A stretch of 64,000 nucleotides of DNA, taken from Streptococcaceae bacterium. Its GTDB lineage: Bacteria; Bacillota; Bacilli; Lactobacillales; Streptococcaceae. The stretch is taken from contig JAKVKP010000002.1 of NCBI GenBank assembly GCA_022484805.1, positions 124,001 through 188,000 on the forward strand, read 5' to 3'. How positions within the stretch are numbered: position 1 is the first letter of the stretch; every line of letters starts with the position of its first letter. Below, one piece after another: positions 26,462 to 37,475 of this stretch. The position numbers were made by a program, and so were the translations under genes. The notes below the pieces were generated by a model. It had not been told where the DNA came from. It did no database searches and worked only from the letters and a program-made list of their open reading frames with translations.

Positions 26462-27505
26462 ATGAAATGCACCATTCAAGATATTGCCAGGGAAACGGAA
26501 TTATCAAGAAATACAGTTTCTAAGGCACTCCGAGACAGCCCTGAAGTTTCAAAAAAAACAAAAAATAAGGTAATCGCTAAAGCAAACGAATTAGGCTATT
26601 TCGATATTTCCAAAATTAACCAAAAACAAAATAATAATTCTAATGGTTCAATTCTATTTTTGACAACTAATCACGCAAAAAATTCCGAATTTTGGACAAC
26701 AGTTCTCAGCGGTATTGAGGACGTGCTTTATCAAAATAACTATCAAATCACAATGAGTTTGATGACAGTCAATGATTTAATCCATGGCAATCTACCCACG
26801 ACTATTCACAACTCCGACATCAAGGGAGTAATTGTTGTCGAAATCTGTTATCAAGCAGTGTGGCGTTCACTTTTAAAACTTAATAAGCCAATTATTACCG
26901 TTGATGCACCCAAGGATTATTCGAATTTAATTGGTAAATGCGATATTGTTATGATGGAAAATAAAATTAACATTATTAGCATCTGTCAAAAATTATTCGA
27001 GACAGGACTTCGTGATTTTGCTTTTATTGGTGATTTATATTCTGAAAATACTGGATTAGGTTTTTTAGAGAGATATCAAGCAGTAAAACAGTTTTTGAAA
27101 ACAAATGAGCTCAAGCTCAATCAAACCGCATCTATTACTCATAATTCGAATAATTTATTTGAAAATTTTGAAATATTAAAACAACAACTTAGCAAAATAA
27201 AAAAAATGCCTGATGTATTTATTTGTGGGAACGACTGGGCTGCTATTCAATTAATTTATGGTTTGCAGTCGCTTGATTACCAAATTCCTAAGGATATCAA
27301 TATTGTAGGCTTCGATAATATTTCGCTTTCTGAAAAAATTCAACCAACACTTTCTACAATCGACACGCCAAAAGAATATTTAGGCATCGTTGCAGCAAGA
27401 AGAATTATTGAGAAAATTAATAAACCCGAAACACCATGTGGCATAATGACCTTCTCGACAAAACTGATTCTCAGAGAAACAACAGATATTAATGTAAATA
27501 AATAG
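26462..27505 (+). CDS. LacI family transcriptional regulator of the fructan locus
   Basis: 347 residues from ATG 26462 behind AAAGGAG; the frame extends upstream to 26369 without a ribosome site. The helix-turn-helix is TIQDIARETELSRNTVSKALRD (residues 3-24). The rest is a periplasmic-binding-type sensor ending in GFDNISLSEKIQPTLSTIDTP, typical of LacI/GalR. Divergently placed from the operon, with operators between, so it most likely represses it until fructoside or a derivative binds. Also probably controls itself. Confidence 0.92.
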   Translation: MKCTIQDIARETELSRNTVSKALRDSPEVSKKTKNKVIAKANELGYFDISKINQKQNNNSNGSILFLTTNHAKNSEFWTTVLSGIEDVLYQNNYQITMSLMTVNDLIHGNLPTTIHNSDIKGVIVVEICYQAVWRSLLKLNKPIITVDAPKDYSNLIGKCDIVMMENKINIISICQKLFETGLRDFAFIGDLYSENTGLGFLERYQAVKQFLKTNELKLNQTASITHNSNNLFENFEILKQQLSKIKKMPDVFICGNDWAAIQLIYGLQSLDYQIPKDINIVGFDNISLSEKIQPTLSTIDTPKEYLGIVAARRIIEKINKPETPCGIMTFSTKLILRETTDINVNK

Positions 27506-27507
27506 AA

Positions 27508-27545
27508 AATACCCTATTTCAAAAATTAATTTGAAATAGGGCATT
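27508..27545. terminator. Bidirectional terminator between lacI-type gene and fructokinase
   Basis: Perfect 12-bp stem CCCTATTTCAAA (27512-27523) / TTTGAAATAGGG (27530-27541) between convergent genes. Confidence 0.8.
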
Positions 27546-27564
27546 TATATTTAACAACAGATAT

Positions 27565-28446
27565 TTAAATACTCTTTAATTCTCGTAAAGCCAAAGCAAA
27601 ATTGCCGAGAGTTGCCGAACCATTATTTACAATTGATGGAATTTGTAAATAATCTTCCAATGGTGGGGTTACAACGTAGTCGTTTAATAATTCTTTAAAG
27701 TGCTTACGTACTCGTTGCATCATATGATCCTGAGCCATAACACCACCACCAAAAATAATTTTTTCAGGTGATAATGTTAGAGTTGCTGAAATCGCAGCCT
27801 GCGCAATGTAGTAAGCTTGAATATCCCAGACATCTGAATCTAATGGAATATTTTCACCACGAATACCAGTCCGTGCTTCTAGGCTAGGTCCCGCGGCCAA
27901 GCCTTCTAAACAATCACCATGGAAAGGACAAACGCCATCAAAGCTTAAATCATTAGCATGACGTTTAACATATTGATGTCCCATTTCAGCATGTGAAATG
28001 CCACCAATAAATTGACCATTTTGAATAGCGCCTGCACCAATTCCTGTACCAATTGTGAAATAAACGATATTCTTAATACCTAAATTATCATAGGCAATCA
28101 TCTCACCATAGGCTGAGGAATTGACATCAGTCGTAAAGTACATTGGTACGTCCAATGATTTTTTTAAAATGCCAATCATATCAACATTTGCCCAGTTTGG
28201 TTTAGGTGTAGTCGTAACATAGCCATAAGTTTTTGAATTACGAATAATATCGATTGGTCCAAACGAACCGACTCCAATTGCAGCAACTTGATACTGCTTA
28301 AAAAAATCAACCGCTCTTTGCAGAGTTTCCTCAGGCGTCGTCGTCGGAAAACTAACCGATTTTTCAACTTGGAACAAGTCGTTCCCTACCGCACAGACAA
28401 ATTTTGTCCCACCTGCTTCGATACTACCTAATAATAATTCAGACAT
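27565..28446 (-). CDS. scrK: ROK family fructokinase
   Basis: 293 residues. Phosphate-binding EAGGTKFVCAVG (about 9-20), sugar/ATP motifs GVGSFGPIDI and TIGTGIGAGAI, and the ROK zinc site with CPFHGDCLEGLAAGPS (about 168-185). The sequence type with SIEAGGTKF is that of ScrK fructokinases, making fructose 6-phosphate. This completes the fructan pathway: import, intracellular hydrolysis, phosphorylation. Own ribosome site GGAGG before ATG 28446. Confidence 0.9.
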   Translation of the reverse strand: MSELLLGSIEAGGTKFVCAVGNDLFQVEKSVSFPTTTPEETLQRAVDFFKQYQVAAIGVGSFGPIDIIRNSKTYGYVTTTPKPNWANVDMIGILKKSLDVPMYFTTDVNSSAYGEMIAYDNLGIKNIVYFTIGTGIGAGAIQNGQFIGGISHAEMGHQYVKRHANDLSFDGVCPFHGDCLEGLAAGPSLEARTGIRGENIPLDSDVWDIQAYYIAQAAISATLTLSPEKIIFGGGVMAQDHMMQRVRKHFKELLNDYVVTPPLEDYLQIPSIVNNGSATLGNFALALRELKSI

Positions 28447-28515
28447 TTATTCCTCCAAAATATTTTATATAAAGCTTTAATCACACCAATACTGTTAATT
28501 GTTAATTTTTCACTG

Positions 28516-30027
<1,512 letters not shown>

Positions 30028-30130
30028 TTAAAATTATAGTTATTTGCTATTACTTGTTAAATAAAATGATAGATTCACTTTTACAATCATATCAAAAAAG
30101 CTTTATTTTTGCACTAGCCATTTTGAATAA

Positions 30131-32077
30131 TTATACTTCGACAACCATTACAGTTCTAGGCTCCAAATAAAAGTTAACCGTTTTATCAGCTGAAGAATAA
30201 TCAAAATGATTTCTTGGACCAAAACCACCAAATTTTCCATCGTCACTATCTAAGATGAATTTAGGCTGCTTCAAAATTATCAAGCTAAGCTGTCCAGATG
30301 CCGTTGGATGAAAATTAAAGACAAACAGTAAATGTCCTTTCTGATAAGCCAATAATTTTTCGGTCTCTTGAATATAGCGTTCTATCGTTGATTCCGCTAA
30401 AAAATGATGATTTTGATCTAGTTTAATCATTGCTTGATCAAAGGCAAGTAAAAATTGATACTTCAAATCCTTTTGAGTTGCCAAGTGCCACTGTCGTCTA
30501 GCATAATGATAGGAATCATGATTGCCTTCTCTTGGAAAATCTAACCATTCCGGATGTCCGAACTCATTACCCATAAAATTAAGATAGCCTTCACCCGCCA
30601 ATGAGAATGTAATTAAGCGAATCAATTTATGTAAAGCAATCGCACGATCAATAATTAAACTCTGAGAATCAATACTCATATGGGTGTACATCTCTGCATC
30701 TGCCAAACGAAACATAATCGTTTTATCTCCAACCAAAGCCTGATCATGGCTTTCAACATAGCCAATATTTTTTTCACCAGGTCTTCTAGTAGTTAGCTCA
30801 TGCCATAACTGATGTAAATTCCAATCTTCGTCTCGAACATTTTTGAGTAATTTAATCCAATAATCTGGTACTCCCATACTTAAACGATAATCAAAGCCAA
30901 TACCGCCCTCAGAAATAGGTAATGCCATACCAGGCATCGCAGACATATCCTCAGAAATAATAATGGCTTCTGGATTGACTTCATGAATTAACGCCGTCGC
31001 TAATTGCAAATAAGTAACTGCATCGAGATCTGTAGCACTATCAAAATATTTTTGATAATTATCAAATGCCACGCCTAAGCCATGATGATGGTAAAGCATG
31101 CTAGTAACACCATCAAAACGGAAGCCATCGAAATGGAATTCATCTAGCCAGTATTTTAAGTTCGATAATAGAAAATGGATTACCTCCGTTTTGCCGTAGT
31201 TAAATAGCTTCGTTCCCCAAGTTGGATGATTACCTAAATTGCCTGCATGAAAATATTGATCATCGGACCCATCAAATTGATTTAAGCCTTCACCAATATT
31301 CGATACGGCATGAGAATGAACAACATCTAAAAGTACTGTTAATCCCAATCCATGCGCTGAATCGATTAAAGCTTTCAAATCGTCTGGTGTCCCAAATCTA
31401 GATGATGGGGCAAAAAAGTTAGAAACCTGATAGCCAAATGAAGCATAAAGCGGGTGCTCCATAATTGCCATAATCTGAATTGTATTATAACCATCCGCAA
31501 CAATAAGTGGTAAAACATCACGTGCAAATTCACGATAGCTATTTATCTTGCCAGCTTCACTTGAGATACCAATATGCGTTTCATAGATTAAAGGATCCAC
31601 TGGTCGATCGGGCGCTTGGTTTTGCCATTTATAGTGAGACTGCCAAATCACGCCATCAAAATTAGGTACATCTTTTGCTTGCACTGCATATTCAATATAG
31701 CTAGGAATCCGATCAAATACCTGCCCATTTGCCCAAATTCGAAGCTTGACCTTACTTAATTCGGGTAACTCACCTGCTACTGATAGTACCCATTGGCCGC
31801 CAGAAAGCCGTTCTAACACATGAGTATTGTCATTCCACTGATTAAAATCACCAATTAAGGCTACTTTTTCAGCATTAGGTGCCCACTCACGAAAAAGCCA
31901 ATGGTCCCCTTCCTGATTAAAGCCAAAAAAGCGCTTACCATTTGCAAAATCAGACAAGGTTTGATTGGGTTGCAATAAGCGCTTCTTTGCGTGTTCAAAA
32001 CGATTCATGCGTCCATCAATCGCATTACGATAAGGTTCTAGCCAAGGATCACGCGTTAATATTTCCCATTTTTTCAT
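30131..32077 (-). CDS. glgB: 1,4-alpha-glucan branching enzyme, eukaryotic-like GH13_8 type
   Basis: 648 residues from ATG 32077 behind GGGAGG; the frame to 32173 lacks a ribosome site. An N-terminal CBM48 domain (FREWAPNAEKVALIGDFNQWN) is followed by a GH13 barrel: nucleophile in DGFRFDGVTSMLYHHHG (about 325), acid Glu in IIISEDMSAMPG, and Asp in YVESHDQAL. The FDGVTSMLYHHHG block is typical of the plant/animal branching enzymes rather than the enterobacterial GlgB subfamily. It makes alpha-1,6 branches. No glgC, glgA or glgP is nearby, so it may act on polyglucan or maltodextrin made elsewhere. Confidence 0.88.
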   Translation of the reverse strand: MKKWEILTRDPWLEPYRNAIDGRMNRFEHAKKRLLQPNQTLSDFANGKRFFGFNQEGDHWLFREWAPNAEKVALIGDFNQWNDNTHVLERLSGGQWVLSVAGELPELSKVKLRIWANGQVFDRIPSYIEYAVQAKDVPNFDGVIWQSHYKWQNQAPDRPVDPLIYETHIGISSEAGKINSYREFARDVLPLIVADGYNTIQIMAIMEHPLYASFGYQVSNFFAPSSRFGTPDDLKALIDSAHGLGLTVLLDVVHSHAVSNIGEGLNQFDGSDDQYFHAGNLGNHPTWGTKLFNYGKTEVIHFLLSNLKYWLDEFHFDGFRFDGVTSMLYHHHGLGVAFDNYQKYFDSATDLDAVTYLQLATALIHEVNPEAIIISEDMSAMPGMALPISEGGIGFDYRLSMGVPDYWIKLLKNVRDEDWNLHQLWHELTTRRPGEKNIGYVESHDQALVGDKTIMFRLADAEMYTHMSIDSQSLIIDRAIALHKLIRLITFSLAGEGYLNFMGNEFGHPEWLDFPREGNHDSYHYARRQWHLATQKDLKYQFLLAFDQAMIKLDQNHHFLAESTIERYIQETEKLLAYQKGHLLFVFNFHPTASGQLSLIILKQPKFILDSDDGKFGGFGPRNHFDYSSADKTVNFYLEPRTVMVVEV

Positions 32078-32160
32078 AATGAACCTCCCATCTATTTTAC
32101 CCACAATTACTAAATTAATCATATCACAATTCTTAAGTAATAAGTTAATAATGACCAAAC

Positions 32161-32192
32161 AAAAAAAGCTCAAAGTATCTACCTCAAGCCTT
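32161..32192 (-). terminator. Likely intrinsic terminator of sodA
   Basis: On the minus strand AGGCTTGAGG pairs with CTTTGAGCTT (with G-T pairs) across a 6-base loop, followed by T7. Confidence 0.6.
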
Positions 32193-32213
32193 TTCTATCA
32201 TTGTTTTAAATAA

Positions 32214-32822
32214 TTATTTTGCTGCTGCATAAAGCTCGTTTACTTTATCCCAGTTTACTAATTCGAAGAATGCTGCAATGTAATCTGGACGAACATTTTT
32301 ATATTTTAAGTAATAAGCGTGTTCCCAAACATCCAAACCTAAGACAGGTGTATCACCATCAGTTAATGGAGAATCTTGATTGGCTGTAGAAGTTACTTTC
32401 AATTCACCACCACTTACGACTAACCATGCCCAGCCTGATCCAAAACGACCAGTAGCAGCTGTTTTAAATTCTTCTTTGAAAGTTTCAAAGCTACCAAAAG
32501 CTTCAGCGATTGCATCGCCAATCTCACCAGTTGGCGCACCACCTGCATTTGGTGCTAAAATTTCCCAGAAAAATGAATGGTTTGCATGTCCACCACCATT
32601 ATTTTGAACGGCAGTTTTGATATCAGCAGGAACATTTGCTAAATCTGCTACTAATTCTTCAACTGTTTTTTCGCCCAATTCAGGATGCTTTTCAATTGCT
32701 GCATTTAAATTAGTAACATAAGTTTGATGATGCTTATCATGATGCAAGTGCATTGTTTCTACATCGAAGAAAGGTTCCAAGGCATCATATGCATAAGGTA
32801 ATTCTGGTAAAGTATAGCTCAT
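32214..32822 (-). CDS. sodA: Superoxide dismutase [Mn/Fe]
   Basis: 202 residues. Metal ligands are seen in [12 protein letters not shown] (His27 region), ANHSFFW (His about 82) and [11 protein letters not shown] (Asp and His near 165-170). The Gly-Gly pair before HANHSF and an active-site Gln arrangement fit the manganese or cambialistic type. Detoxifies superoxide in the cytoplasm. GGAGG precedes ATG 32822. Confidence 0.96.
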   Translation of the reverse strand: MSYTLPELPYAYDALEPFFDVETMHLHHDKHHQTYVTNLNAAIEKHPELGEKTVEELVADLANVPADIKTAVQNNGGGHANHSFFWEILAPNAGGAPTGEIGDAIAEAFGSFETFKEEFKTAATGRFGSGWAWLVVSGGELKVTSTANQDSPLTDGDTPVLGLDVWEHAYYLKYKNVRPDYIAAFFELVNWDKVNELYAAAK

Positions 32823-32878
32823 TTATATTTCCTCCTATTGTCTGTAGCATGCATTGAATTGCACGTTTTTTTATTTTC

Positions 32879-32894
32879 AACAGTTCCAACTGTT
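32879..32894. promoter_or_regulatory. Palindromic operator-like site upstream of sodA
   Basis: AACAGTTccAACTGTT is a perfect 7-bp inverted repeat about 60 bases before the sodA start, next to a TATAAC-like -10 (minus strand). The binding protein is unknown. Confidence 0.4.
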
Positions 32895-33037
32895 ATATTA
32901 TTATCATACTAACCACGGGCTTCTTTAGCAAATAATATGCGTTAATTTTTATACATCAATTATTTCTCTCTTATTAATTTTAATTCATCACTATTATCGA
33001 ATTTTTCTATGATATAATGCGATATGGAGGCAGATTT

Positions 33038-33820
33038 ATGGCTGATATAATAAATTTATTTAAATATTCATTTACAGATTTACCAAAATTAAAAAAAGCA
33101 CGTTTTTTAAGCTGGAATATGACGATTGTCTATTTCTTCTTACTGATGTTTACTCTCGCAATTACAATTACGACTGATTTCTGGACATTTTCTGATAATC
33201 TCATTAATGATGCCCAGACTATTAGTAATCGTTTACCCAAATTTGATGTTAAAAATGGACAGCTTCAAACTGATGCTGAGCCAAGCATTTTTCAAACTAA
33301 TTACTTTATTGTAACATTAGACCCTGACAATCAAAGAGATTTAAGCGAAGTTGAAACGGATGCTTCTGGTCAAGCAACGGCTATTATTTTTCGTCAAAAT
33401 GAGCTTCATATCATTTTACCTTCTGGAAGTATTTCTCAAGATTTAGAGCGTCCAAGTCATTTTACAATTGACTATCAGGATTTAGGTGCATTTAATAATC
33501 AATCCATCAAATCAGCGGTCGATCGCTTACATAAGCCCGGATGGCTGTTTTTAGTAACCTATCTAGTAGCACTATTACCAGCACTACTCACCCTGCTCTA
33601 TATTACATTGATGGTTGCATTAATTATCAAAATAGTAAGTCTATTTGCCAAGCATCAGATGCAGCATTTTGGACAAATTTATAAGTCAGTATTAGTTTGT
33701 AGTACTTCTCCAATTATTTTGACAACCTTACTTGCCTTTATTTTTCCAAGCTTTGATTATACCTTTATTCAAAGCGTAATGACTTGTATTCTTTATTACC
33801 ATATTAATAAAAAAGGTTGA
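33038..33820 (+). CDS. DUF1189 family membrane protein
   Basis: 260 residues from ATG 33038 with GGAGG 7 bases upstream. Layout of the family: N-terminal NLFKYSFTDLPKLKKAR, a first membrane helix (about 35-55), an extracellular middle of about 110 residues, and three C-terminal helices. Some members are called maltodextrin-utilisation proteins, without firm evidence. The VanZ-like gene follows 9 bases later. Confidence 0.8.
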   Translation: MADIINLFKYSFTDLPKLKKARFLSWNMTIVYFFLLMFTLAITITTDFWTFSDNLINDAQTISNRLPKFDVKNGQLQTDAEPSIFQTNYFIVTLDPDNQRDLSEVETDASGQATAIIFRQNELHIILPSGSISQDLERPSHFTIDYQDLGAFNNQSIKSAVDRLHKPGWLFLVTYLVALLPALLTLLYITLMVALIIKIVSLFAKHQMQHFGQIYKSVLVCSTSPIILTTLLAFIFPSFDYTFIQSVMTCILYYHINKKG

Positions 33821-33829
33821 TTATAAACA

Positions 33830-34306
33830 ATGATTTTTAAGTTGATTAATAAACATCATAAAATACTAATTGCGCTTTATCTTATGATATTAGTACTACT
33901 TTGTTGGCTTCCTGCTAAAACCTATCCGGGACAATTTGGTAATTTTAATTATCCAAATATAAAAAATACGGGGCGACTTTGGTATCAGATAATACCGTTA
34001 AATTCCGTTTATTACAGTTTTACTAGTCCAAAAGTTTTTCTACAAAGCTTTTTTAATATTTTAATGACAATCCCATTAACTTTTCTGTTCGCCGTTGCTT
34101 TACCAAAATATCGTGACTTGAAGAATGCCTTCCTACTCGCTTTTACTATTAGCTTCGTAATTGAATTTGGTCAAGCAATATTGGATGTCACTGTGCAGCT
34201 TAATCGCATTGTGGATGTTGATGATTTAATTTTCAATACAATCGGCGGTTTACTTGGCTACGCACTTTTTAATCTTACAAAAAAACATTATCACCTAACA
34301 AAGTGA
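33830..34306 (+). CDS. VanZ-like membrane protein
   Basis: 158 residues. VanZ-family features: LPAKTYPGQF after helix 1, helix 3 SFVIEFGQAI, and RIVDVDDLIFNTIGGLLGY. Four membrane helices. VanZ of Tn1546 raises teicoplanin resistance, but chromosomal homologues are common and of unknown role; no other glycopeptide resistance genes are here. The start ATG 33830 follows the DUF1189 gene with no clear Shine-Dalgarno. Confidence 0.85.
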   Translation: MIFKLINKHHKILIALYLMILVLLCWLPAKTYPGQFGNFNYPNIKNTGRLWYQIIPLNSVYYSFTSPKVFLQSFFNILMTIPLTFLFAVALPKYRDLKNAFLLAFTISFVIEFGQAILDVTVQLNRIVDVDDLIFNTIGGLLGYALFNLTKKHYHLTK

Positions 34307-34317
34307 TAATGTTTTTT
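34281..34317. terminator. Bidirectional terminator between vanZ-like gene and recN
   Basis: Stem CATTATCAC (34286-34294) / GTGATAATG (34303-34311), flanked by A-run on the left and T7 on the right. Confidence 0.85.
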
Positions 34318-35984
34318 TATTCATGTTTGGTCCGCAATAACTCTTTTGCATGCTCTATCGTCAAATCTGTCACCGTTTCACCGGCTAGCATTCTCGCCAC
34401 TTCATTCACCCGTTCTTCAAAGCTTAAAACCTTAACACGTGTCTCTGTTGTCTGACCATCACTCAATTTTTCAATAAAATACTGAAAATCAGCAATGGCT
34501 GCAACCTGCGGTAAATGTGAAATGCAAAGGACCTGTGAATGCTCTGAAATTTTATGGATTTTATTGGCAATTCCTTGTGCAACACGTCCTGAGACACCTG
34601 TATCCACCTCATCAAAAACAATTGCCGTCTGAGTTTCATTCGTAAAAATAGCCTTTAACGCAAGCATAATTCGTGATAATTCACCACCAGATGCTGTTTT
34701 TGTTAATGGTTTAAAGCCTTCCCCAGGATTCATTGAAATAAAAAATTCAACTCGCTCATTTCCATTTACTGAATATTTAGCTTTTGAAAAAGCAACTTTA
34801 AATTTGGCCTGTTCCAAATATAATTCTTTGAATTGATGCTCAATTTCACGCTCCAAATTAGTAGCTATCTTACGGCGAGCCGCGTTTAAGGTATCTCCCT
34901 GATGAACTAATTGCAATTTCAATGCTTTGGCCTTAGCTTGAAGACCTGAATCCGCCATTTCAACCGCTTGCATTTCATCATATTCCTCTGAAATCACTTG
35001 GTAATAATCCAATATCTTTGGTACTGTTTCCCCGTAACGTCTTTCAAGGCGGTCAATTAAGCTCAAACGTTCTTCGATTTCATCCAGCGATTCATCTTGA
35101 TAATCAAACTGATCTAGTTTATTTTCAAGCTGATTGCCAATTTTAGATAGACTATCTGAAAGCACTGCTAATTGATCAATTAACTGTGAATAATCCTGAT
35201 CAAAATCGGCAAGCTGACTCAATTCCGAACTAATTTGTCCTAATAAGTCATTTGGTGAAAACTCCTCATTTTGTATAATATTGAGTGCACCAAGTAAATG
35301 CTGCACAATCGTCTGTTGATTTTGCAATTGCAGACGTTTCTTTCGCAGTTGGGCTTCTTCATCAATTTCCAAATTAGCCGCGGAAATTTCATCAAGAGAG
35401 GTTTTTAGCTCATTAAGTCGTTGATTAAACCTAACTTGATTTTCTTGTCGTTCAACCATCTGCTTATGCAGTTTTGCATATTCATGGAAAATAGATTGAT
35501 AATCAAGTTTGAGTCGTCTAAAATCCTGATTACCAAATTGATCCAAAAGCTCGATGTGGTGCGCCTGTTGCATTAATTCTTGATGCTCATGCTGACCATG
35601 AATATCCACTAAAGCACTACCAATTTCTTTTAAATTGGTGAGTGTCACTAAGTGACCATTAATTCGGCAAATACTACGTCCTGCTCGATAGATTTCACGT
35701 TTGACAATTAATTGTGGCTCATCTAATTCAATTCCTAACAAATACAGCTGATTTGTTAATTTACTTGTCAAAGACAAGCTAAATAGACCTTCAATTTCAG
35801 CTTTATCCTCACCATGACGAATAAAATCACTTGACGCACGACTACCAAGTAATAAATTCATAGCGTCAATAATAATTGATTTTCCTGCACCAGTTTCACC
35901 TGTCAAAACTGTCATCCCAGCTTCAAAGGGCACAGTGATTGACTTAATAATGGCAAAATTTTTAATAGTCAATTCTAATAACAT
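34317..35984 (-). CDS. recN: DNA repair protein RecN
   Basis: 555 residues of the SMC-like type: Walker A GETGAGKSII (about 29-38), two coiled-coil arms, the signature TKTASGGELSRIMLAL (about 430) and Walker B AIVFDEVDTGVSG, then CISHLPQVAA. Acts early in double-strand break repair. Last gene of the leftward block, ending at a shared terminator. Confidence 0.97.
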   Translation of the reverse strand: MLLELTIKNFAIIKSITVPFEAGMTVLTGETGAGKSIIIDAMNLLLGSRASSDFIRHGEDKAEIEGLFSLSLTSKLTNQLYLLGIELDEPQLIVKREIYRAGRSICRINGHLVTLTNLKEIGSALVDIHGQHEHQELMQQAHHIELLDQFGNQDFRRLKLDYQSIFHEYAKLHKQMVERQENQVRFNQRLNELKTSLDEISAANLEIDEEAQLRKKRLQLQNQQTIVQHLLGALNIIQNEEFSPNDLLGQISSELSQLADFDQDYSQLIDQLAVLSDSLSKIGNQLENKLDQFDYQDESLDEIEERLSLIDRLERRYGETVPKILDYYQVISEEYDEMQAVEMADSGLQAKAKALKLQLVHQGDTLNAARRKIATNLEREIEHQFKELYLEQAKFKVAFSKAKYSVNGNERVEFFISMNPGEGFKPLTKTASGGELSRIMLALKAIFTNETQTAIVFDEVDTGVSGRVAQGIANKIHKISEHSQVLCISHLPQVAAIADFQYFIEKLSDGQTTETRVKVLSFEERVNEVARMLAGETVTDLTIEHAKELLRTKHE

Positions 35985-36136
35985 TACTCACCTCAATTTA
36001 AATAATTCTCAATCGGATAGCTTTAGATGATTAATAGCTATATTAATTGCTAAACTCCATTAATCATATATTCTCCATAAAAATAAACTAAAATTATAAT
36101 AGAGTTCTATCAGTAAATCTAACAGTAAATCTAATA

Positions 36137-36583
36137 TTATTGTTTTAATCCATCTGCCCAAACAGCAGCTTCAATATCTGTTTCGAGCATAATTAATAAG
36201 CTATCATCATCTGCAAAGATGCTAAAGATATCCTCCGAAAATTGTTCACGAATCAAACGCTTCAAAGCAAGAGCACTTCCTGGAATCGTCCGGATAATTA
36301 CTATACCCTGACGAGTTTTAATTTCTAATAGCGAAGATTGAATTAGGGCATTTAAACGCTGAGTATCCTCTGGTACGTTGTTTTGTGGCAAACTATATTT
36401 AAAATTCGCAGTCTCACCTGCAATTTTGATCAGTGCCAACTCCTTGATATCTCTCGAAATCGTTGCCTGAGTAACATTGACACCCGTTGCTAATTTAATC
36501 GCTCTCACTAAGTCATCCTGAGTTGAAATCTCATTTTCCATAATTAATTTTGCAATTAATTCCTGACGCGCATTTTTTTTCAT
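36137..36583 (-). CDS. argR: ArgR/AhrC family arginine repressor
   Basis: 148 residues from ATG 36583 behind GGGAGG; the frame to 36631 has no site. N-terminal winged helix with ATQATISRDIKEL-type motif (VTQATISRDIKELALIK), C-terminal hexamerisation and arginine-binding part with GSALALKRLI and ADDDSLLIML. Regulates arginine metabolism. Conserved position between tlyA and recN. Confidence 0.94.
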   Translation of the reverse strand: MKKNARQELIAKLIMENEISTQDDLVRAIKLATGVNVTQATISRDIKELALIKIAGETANFKYSLPQNNVPEDTQRLNALIQSSLLEIKTRQGIVIIRTIPGSALALKRLIREQFSEDIFSIFADDDSLLIMLETDIEAAVWADGLKQ

Positions 36584-36662
36584 TGGTAACCTCCCTATAA
36601 TTAAAGGTTGCATCAAACTATCATATTTCAAATTTTAAGCCTTATAGTAAAGATTCTTAAAT

Positions 36663-37475
36663 TTATTGATGCAGTCTGTCATGCGCTAATTTAACAATCT
36701 CCGATATATTGACCTCTGGATTAAGTCTTACAGGTGATTCTTTTTTTAAGTATGCTAAAAATTCGATATTCCCGTGACCACCTGTGATTGGTGAGAATTC
36801 AAGACCTTCGACCGAAAATCCAACAGAGAGCATCATTTCAATCGTTTTCTCTAAAACAGAAAGATGCACCTTAGCATCTTTAATAATTCCATTTTTCCCA
36901 ATTTGCTCACGTCCCGCTTCAAATTGTGGTTTAATTAATGCAACAACCTCACCATCATTAACTAATAGTGGTAGTAAGGCAGGTAAAATTAGAGCAAGTG
37001 AGATAAAGGAAACATCAATACTCGCAAATGCTGGCAGACCTTGATTAAAATCAGCAAGATTGGCATAACGGAAATTATATTGTTCCATTACAATTACCCT
37101 TTCATCTTGACGTAATCGCCAAGCGAGCTGATTAGTGCCTACGTCAACCGCATAGCTTAACCTTGCTCCATTTTGTAACATTACATCAGTAAAGCCACCA
37201 GTTGAGGCGCCAATATCAATCACAATCTTGCCATCAAGGGCAATATCAAAGCACTCCAAGGCTTTTTCAAGCTTTAAACCACCCCGTGAAACATATTTCA
37301 ATTTTTCACCCTTAATATGCAAAATGGATTCAATCGTTATTTTTTCACCGGCTTTATCTAAGCGCAAATTATTTTGGTCATAGACCTGTCCAGCCATAAT
37401 ACCGCGTTTCGCCTTTTCTCTGGTTTCATATAGTCCTTGCTGAAATGCCAGTACATCGACCCGCTCTTTTTTCAT
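36663..37475 (-). CDS. tlyA: TlyA family rRNA 2'-O-methyltransferase
   Basis: 270 residues. N-terminal S4 RNA-binding domain (RVDVLAFQQGLYETREKAKRGIMAGQV), then an FtsJ-like methyltransferase: VIDIGASTGGFTDVML, IDVSFISL, ALIKPQFEAGRE. The mycobacterial homologue methylates 16S and 23S rRNA and determines capreomycin sensitivity. The start overlaps the ispA stop by 4 bases. Confidence 0.94.
   Translation of the reverse strand: MKKERVDVLAFQQGLYETREKAKRGIMAGQVYDQNNLRLDKAGEKITIESILHIKGEKLKYVSRGGLKLEKALECFDIALDGKIVIDIGASTGGFTDVMLQNGARLSYAVDVGTNQLAWRLRQDERVIVMEQYNFRYANLADFNQGLPAFASIDVSFISLALILPALLPLLVNDGEVVALIKPQFEAGREQIGKNGIIKDAKVHLSVLEKTIEMMLSVGFSVEGLEFSPITGGHGNIEFLAYLKKESPVRLNPEVNISEIVKLAHDRLHQ

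Noticed and set aside
33830-34306. Glycopeptide resistance locus
   Set aside because: VanZ-like proteins are common housekeeping-type genes and no vanA/H/X genes are present.
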